A stretch of 64,000 nt of DNA from Zingiber officinale. Lineage: Eukaryota; Streptophyta; Magnoliopsida; Zingiberales; Zingiberaceae. The notes beneath the pieces are model-generated. The model was not told where the DNA came from, ran no database searches, and saw nothing but the letters and a program-made list of their open reading frames with translations. Where the stretch lies: positions 76,890,688 through 76,954,687 of the forward strand of contig NC_056000.1 of the NCBI RefSeq assembly GCF_018446385.1, written 5' to 3'. Shown in pieces: positions 59,085 to 64,000 of the stretch. Position 1 is the stretch's first letter; each line of letters begins with the position of its first letter. The translations under genes were made by a program, and so were the position numbers.

Positions 59085-60280
59085 TTATACCTTTGATGCA
59101 GAAGAAGTGAGGGAAATGGAGGCAGATGATTTCGGCCCGACAAGGCCCACATTGTAAACCATGCTGCAATTGGGCTCGAAAAGCCCATAATTTCGCTCGG
59201 ATGTTGGGCCGGGCTTCATGTCCTCGTTGAAGAGTGCGAAGAGGTACACCTCCAACCTCTGCTCCGGCCGCAGCGGCGTCCCCTCCCCCCTCATCTGCTG
59301 GCCGAGCAGGTTCCTGTTGTACGCCCTCGCGTTCTCCACAGTCGCGCCGACCTCGTCGGCGTCACCCTTCGACGGCCACCCCGTCTCCGACACCCGCACG
59401 TCCACCCCGCCGCATCCCATTCGCGCTGCCGCCATCGCCACGGCGTCCACCTGCGCGTACAGCATGTTGTCGTAGCGTAGACCAGTGTAGGGGTCGACCG
59501 TGCCGGCGTTGGGGTTGGCCAGCACGTAGTCCAACGACACTGCCGCCGGGTCGTCCTTGTAGGCGAAGTACGGGTAGGCGTTGACCCAAAACGGCGCCCC
59601 CGTCGTCTCCAGGAACTGCAGGAACGGCAGCATTAGCCCGGATAGCTCCGGTTTGAACGCGCCCATCGACGGAGGGTACGAGGTGGCGAGCACCGCGAGG
59701 GAGTTCGCGGTCGAGACGTGGATGGAGGCGTCGAGACCGAGCTCGGCGAGGGCGGCGTGGAGGGCGAGCATGGCGGGGACGAGGTTGGACATCAGAGCCG
59801 GGTCGTCGCCGGTGAATACCTCGTTTCCGACGGCGATGCCGGTGATTCTGGTGGTGGGTACGAAGGGGCGCACGTTGGTGGTCAGCCACTGGAGAGCCTG
59901 CCGCGGGTCGGCGAGCAGCGCGACGGCGTCGTTGGGGACGGTGACGATGAGCTCGATGCCAGTGCCGACGAAGGCGGCGAGGACGCGGGGGTTCGCGTCG
60001 TAAATCCTAACTTTGCTGATCCTAAGCGAGGTAAGCAGGGCGCGGACTTGCTCCGGCGAGGGGAGGTTGTCGGCGACTTGGCCGTAGTTGATGCCGAGAG
60101 CCGAGCAAAGCTGTAAATGGGAAAAATCTGCACCAAGACAGAAACTTTCTTGATCCATCGATATCAAGATCAGATTTTGAGAGAAATGGAGGTAGAGTGA
60201 TGCGAACCTGAACACAAAAGATTGAACAGAAGGAGCATTATAATTATCTTCGAGTTGAGCTGGAAACTGAAGACGGCCAT
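59085..60280 (-). CDS. Glucan endo-1,3-beta-glucosidase, GH17 family
   Basis: Two exons, 60280-60208 and 60127-59085, with the intron (GTTCGC...GTGCAG) at phase 1. The product is 371 residues. The first 24 form a hydrophobic signal segment (IIIMLLLFNLLCS). The GH17 barrel begins GINYGQVADNLPS and carries both catalytic glutamates, Glu127 in VGNEVF (acid/base) and Glu272 in SETGWPS (nucleophile). It hydrolyses 1,3-beta-glucan such as callose in the wall or apoplast. The tail is short, with no CBM43 and no clear GPI signal. An upstream in-frame ATG at 60388 would add 36 residues; 60280 was chosen because it sits next to the signal segment. Very high GC at third positions. Confidence 0.93.
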
Positions 60281-60474
60281 GGAGACAGAAAGGGAAGAAA
60301 AGGGAGAGGACGAAGAAGAAGAGGCGGGCTTAAAAGAGAGTAAGATCGGGACTAATCCGTTTCCAATTCCTTTCTTTGCTTGCATCATGAGATTTCAGAA
60401 GAGAGTAATCGATTGAGCTCGAGGATTCGCTCAGCGTTGCCTTGCCTTGCCTTGCACAAGTTGATCGAAGAGGG

Positions 60475-60481
60475 TTTTATA
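60475..60481 (-). promoter_or_regulatory. Probable TATA box of the GH17 gene
   Basis: TATAAAA on the minus strand, in the context CCATATAAAACCC, about 195 bp upstream of the chosen start. A transcript from here would include the upstream in-frame ATG at 60388. Confidence 0.55.
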
Positions 60482-61498
60482 TGGAATCTAATTGGGGGTT
60501 TTTCATTAGTGCTGGACTTGTGCAGGGCTACTTTTTAGTATCTTTACAACGACGCCATATTGTGTCCTGTCTTGTTCTTGGCAGAATAAGATTTGGCCCC
60601 CGCCCTGATTACTTTGCAACAAAGAAATCAGGAAAAACATTGATCTTGAGGTTTCTTCGTCGAGATGAACATTACATGGCCTCCAAGACAAGAATACTGT
60701 TTCCATACTTTTTCACCATTTCATGTTTTATCATCTTAATCCTCTGAAATTATTTCATTAATTTTGGATTGTTAGACGTTTTGAGTATATATACCTGAGC
60801 TCCCTTTCACAGTTTGACGTGCAACTGGATTGGGTCGAAACTCGGCATTCCGGCGGCGAGAGCAGCTTTGTCAAATTAACGATAGATCAGCATGGTCAGC
60901 TACGCCAAGATACGCATGTCTACGTGTGTCGGATTATGTTATCATTATAGCAATTCAACTCGAGCTGAAATGATGGATTGATAGATATATTCTAGTTGGC
61001 ATGCGTGTCGCCATTTTAGTTTATAGCTAGATTTAATTTCCATAAGCAATCATGAAGCATTCTGCAAAAGATCGACGAGTGCGTGCATTCTTAATCACTA
61101 GAATCGTTCTTTTATCAGCATCCATTAACGTTAAGTCCATGATCGAGAATTTGAATTCTTTTTTGGTGCACTAAAATTAGAATCTAATCGCCATTATATT
61201 CTCGTATCAGATGACGTGGAAGGGGTCAAAAGGCAGGAAAAGGTGACGCGTTGAGGACGTGGCGAGGCGGACAAAGCAGTGGCTTTTAAGACCGGGCCCG
61301 ACTCGGCCGCTCCGGTCCGATTTGGTCGAGTGATAATTCAAACAATAATTTATCAGAGAAAATTACGCCCAAATTAATCTCGTAGCGTCTTAATTATTTT
61401 TTCCTATCGACGAATACGTCGTCCGGTACTCCTTGGCGCTTCTCTCCGATCCCTGCACTACTTCTCCGTAGACTCCAGCGGCCACTTTTATTAGTTTA
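60482..61498. other. Intergenic sequence upstream of the GH17 gene
   Basis: It holds the distal GH17 promoter and unassigned sequence. Short frames at 60442-60747 are not supported. No repeat or gene was recognised. Confidence 0.5.
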
Positions 61499-61503
61499 TC
61501 TAT

Positions 61504-62323
61504 TGATTCTCTCTGAGTGCTGAGTCGATGGTCGCTGAGGGCATAATGCTCTCGTTGACTCCGCGTGACCCTTTGAGTGACGTAGACCTCCGGTGAAAAT
61601 CTGCAAGCACAAAACCAAATTTGGAAGGGGTTCCCGACGACGATTATCTGACGCCCAAGTCAGCTCTCGGCGATAAGAAATCGAAAGAGAGTGACGAGAA
61701 CTGTAGCTACAGTGATGAATAGCGCATACCTCCGTTAAAATCTGAGGATCCTTATATAGAGCTCCCTGAAAGCGCGTGCATGCTTACCAAGACGTGCACG
61801 CTTCTCAAAGCATACATGTAATGAGTGTGTCAGAAAAACGTCTGACGCCAAACCTCAATAGTACGAGCATATCCCTAACGTGACAGTGGAAACTTCCGTC
61901 GTACGATTCTCTATCTGATCCGACCGCCAACCATGCTGTCTGTCGGCGACGTTTGTCTCGAGGAAAATAGAGTTACATGCTCCTTTTGTCTTGTACCAAG
62001 CCGGACGGAAGAACCGTTCGGCGAACGTCGCGGTCGGCCGAGCGGGACATCTGCTCAGCTAATCATACGGCGGCCCCGGTGCTATCTGGACGAACGGGAG
62101 AACCTCGATAGTCATGGTTCCCGCTCGACCGAGACGAAAACTGCTCAATCCTTGTCCCTTGCTGTTAAGCCGTGCTAGTCACCCGCCGGACATCGGGAGC
62201 TCGGACTCGAGATGAGCCGAGCTAAGGTGATGACTGTTGACTTTTACCTTGACGGTTGACTTTGACGTCACACGTGGCCTAAGACCCTCTGTCGGACGGG
62301 GGTCATATCTTACTGTCGGATCA
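61504..62323 (-). mobile_element. Solo LTR of Tat type
   Basis: This 820-bp unit reads TGATCCGACAG...GAGAATCA on the minus strand and is flanked by the 5-bp direct repeat TCTAT (61499-61503 and 62324-62328). Inside are a TATA box (CTATATAAGG on the minus strand, near 61752), the Tat-LTR phrase TTGGGCGTCAG near 61660 and a CACGTG-like/TGACGTCA patch near 62265. No interior or partner LTR is present, so it looks like the product of LTR-LTR recombination. The frames at 61933-62178 and 62179-62379 are shadows. Confidence 0.75.
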
Positions 62324-62628
62324 TCTATGATTCTCACCTTGGTCGGCGCCACCGAACGTTCTCCTTGAAATTCAAACATCTCAGTGCCCGATCGAGCAGT
62401 AAGTACTTAAGAGGTGTTATATATAGAAATATTTGAAAAAAAATGAAGAAGAGGAAGAAGAAAAGAACCTTCTTTTATTTTACTAGTAATTACTGTATTA
62501 ACTAATTTTAACTACTTAGAATCTGCTGCTTAATTACGTGAAGTTAACCGTTAATCGATCAATATTGTTAATGATCGAGCTTGGACAAAAATTACAGAGA
62601 AGGTGCGAAAAGAAAGTTCAAACTTGTC

Positions 62629-63768
62629 CTAAGATTTCTCTTCATCTGATTGGTGTGAGCAGAGTCCATTCGCAACATCAGCTAAGTATTCTTCGACTGA
62701 AAAAGAAACACAAATACTCGAGGAGGATCATTAAACACTCGCAAAGAGTTATTAATCTTTGCAGCGCATAAAGTGAAGAAATTTTGGGAAAGGTGATGAA
62801 GTTAATTACCTATATCTTCCTGTTCTGGGGAGCCCAGCAAGATGTCTGAATCCGATGGCAAGAACGGAGAACCATCATAGTCTCCTAGATCTCCAAGATC
62901 TTGTATGGACCAAACCAGTTATTGTGTTAATGAACATTTAGTAAAGGATCATTTGTGAAAAGAACTATCCAGTAAGCACTTGTGATACTCGTGCTGGTTT
63001 CAATTGTTTGCAGTCAATTGCATGACTCTTTATCTTTGATTGAACTATTAATATATCCTTCTCCTATACTTTTATAATTGCATTAACCAGAGTTTTCTTT
63101 GGTCTCTCGCACAGGACACCTTCAATTCTAATTGATCTTCTAAACTATAGGTGTTGATGATTGATGAACAATTTCAACTTCTATTACTAATCAGTAGTCC
63201 CTCCGGTTTTTAGGGTATAATCCTCATCTCTTTGGCATTGATCTAGCATCACCATAAGAATAATTATTTCTAAGTTACAATTTTTTGTAGCGTATATATG
63301 CCTCAGTTAGCAAGCAAACAAGAATATGGACATTGTGTTCTAGGATTTCATTTGTGTTTGCTTCCTACTGAGATAATGCTGTTCATCCGTCATGCCTAGC
63401 AAATCAACGATCAATTTTTTTGCCAAAGATATAATCATATATCTGAAAGTCTAAGAGCAAAATCACCTGCTATATTTGTCAAGTCCATGGTCAATTCAGA
63501 CAGACTGAAATTCCAAAACTGTCCTAACGATCGCATTATATCTCTTGACTGCTCCACACCATCTGAACTTAGTTGCAGTCCTGCATTTGGCACATCAGAT
63601 AGAAAGGTTGAATCGAGTGCTGAGGCATTTATGCCTGTTCCAGATTTCTCAGGAGTGAAAGGAAAATGAGCGCTTGATGTTGCTGGTGCAGGGCTCATAG
63701 CCATCTCAGACATGGAAGAAATGGCATAACTTGGAGGGGTCGCATGAGCCACTTCAGCTGTGCCACTG
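62629..63768 (-). CDS. Last three exons of a minus-strand gene of unrecognised family (partial)
   Basis: The exons are 63768-63467 (5' limit uncertain by 3 bp), 62899-62810 and 62696-62629, all with GT...AG junctions. The frame closes at a TAG at 62629-62631 after an EEKS ending. The visible 154 or so residues are Ser/Thr/Met-rich, then acidic: NFSLSELTMDLTN, DYDGSPFLPSDSDILL, SPEQEDI and a terminal QSDEEKS. There is no membrane segment, signal or catalytic motif. The composition suggests a nuclear regulatory protein with an acidic tail, but I cannot name the family. The start and N-terminal domains lie right of the window. Confidence 0.72.
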
Positions 63769-64000
63769 CTAATCATAAATGATTAAATAGACAATGTTTC
63801 ATCAAACAAAGAACAAGCAAAAGGATGAATTGAATTTAAACACGATGTTCTGATTAATGTCAGTTAAACTACTACAGAGAAAGATAAGCTGGAAATCATA
63901 GAAGTGTGTTCATAACAAGTCTCATTCTGGATCAACCAGGAAAAAAAAAGTCTTTCACAGACAGAACGTCTCCCTACATTGTATAAAAAAATGATAGAGA
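63769..64000 (-). other. Intron of the partial right-edge gene
   Basis: This is AT-rich sequence upstream of the exon at 63768, ending in a TTAG acceptor. No exon is recognisable before the window ends. Confidence 0.55.

Noticed and set aside
59218..60116. Long plus-strand frames opposite the GH17 gene
   Set aside because: They are antisense shadows caused by very high GC at third codon positions of the GH17 exon.
60442..60747. Plus- and minus-strand frames upstream of GH17
   Set aside because: No similarity recognised and the region holds the GH17 promoter; likely chance.

Overview
This window looks like a plant nuclear chromosome, most likely a monocot. The host genes have spliceosomal introns. 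The GH17 gene is strongly GC-rich, as many monocot genes are. The rest is dominated by Ty3/gypsy Tat, chromovirus and Ty1/copia LTR retrotransposons. The exact plant cannot be fixed from the sequence; a ginger-order monocot is only a guess.

Positions 1-50600 are almost entirely nested transposable elements. From the left: the 3' half of a large non-autonomous LTR element (L1, 1-7086), a scrap of copia reverse transcriptase, and an LTR remnant of a family here called O, which carries a Mutator-type MITE with a perfect 9-bp target duplication. Next is the 3' end of a Tat element (Tat2), whose LTR is split by a complete gag-only copia element (8633-12924, target duplication ATAAG). After more family O remnant comes Tat1 (15594-47628), flanked by a perfect duplication ACCGT. 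Tat1 holds gag, protease, RT, two RNase H domains and integrase on the + strand, all broken by stops and frameshifts. Between integrase and its 3' LTR lie three antisense gene-like units with their own TATA-like boxes; one intron is conserved between two of them. A 132-bp hairpin satellite array lies in the same interval. Inside Tat1 sits a second large non-autonomous element, L2 (22932-37924, minus strand). Inside an LTR of L2 sits a 5.3-kb chromovirus-derived insertion (23320-28616) with inverted instead of direct terminal repeats, target duplication AAGCA. The nesting is therefore four deep. A decayed copia relic ends the repeat block.

Positions 50700-64000 are a gene island. It holds a five-exon trichome-birefringence-like (TBL/PMR5) wall O-acetyltransferase gene on the minus strand, a seven-exon TTL gene (TPR plus thioredoxin-like protein) on the plus strand, and a two-exon GH17 endo-1,3-beta-glucosidase gene on the minus strand. 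A solo Tat-type LTR (target duplication TCTAT) follows, then the last three exons of a minus-strand gene that runs off the right edge and whose family I could not name. TBL and GH17 both act on the cell wall; TTL is a cytosolic scaffold family linked to stress and brassinosteroid signalling. I see no evidence that the three work as a unit.

No rRNA, functional tRNA, CRISPR array or bacterial-type operon was seen.
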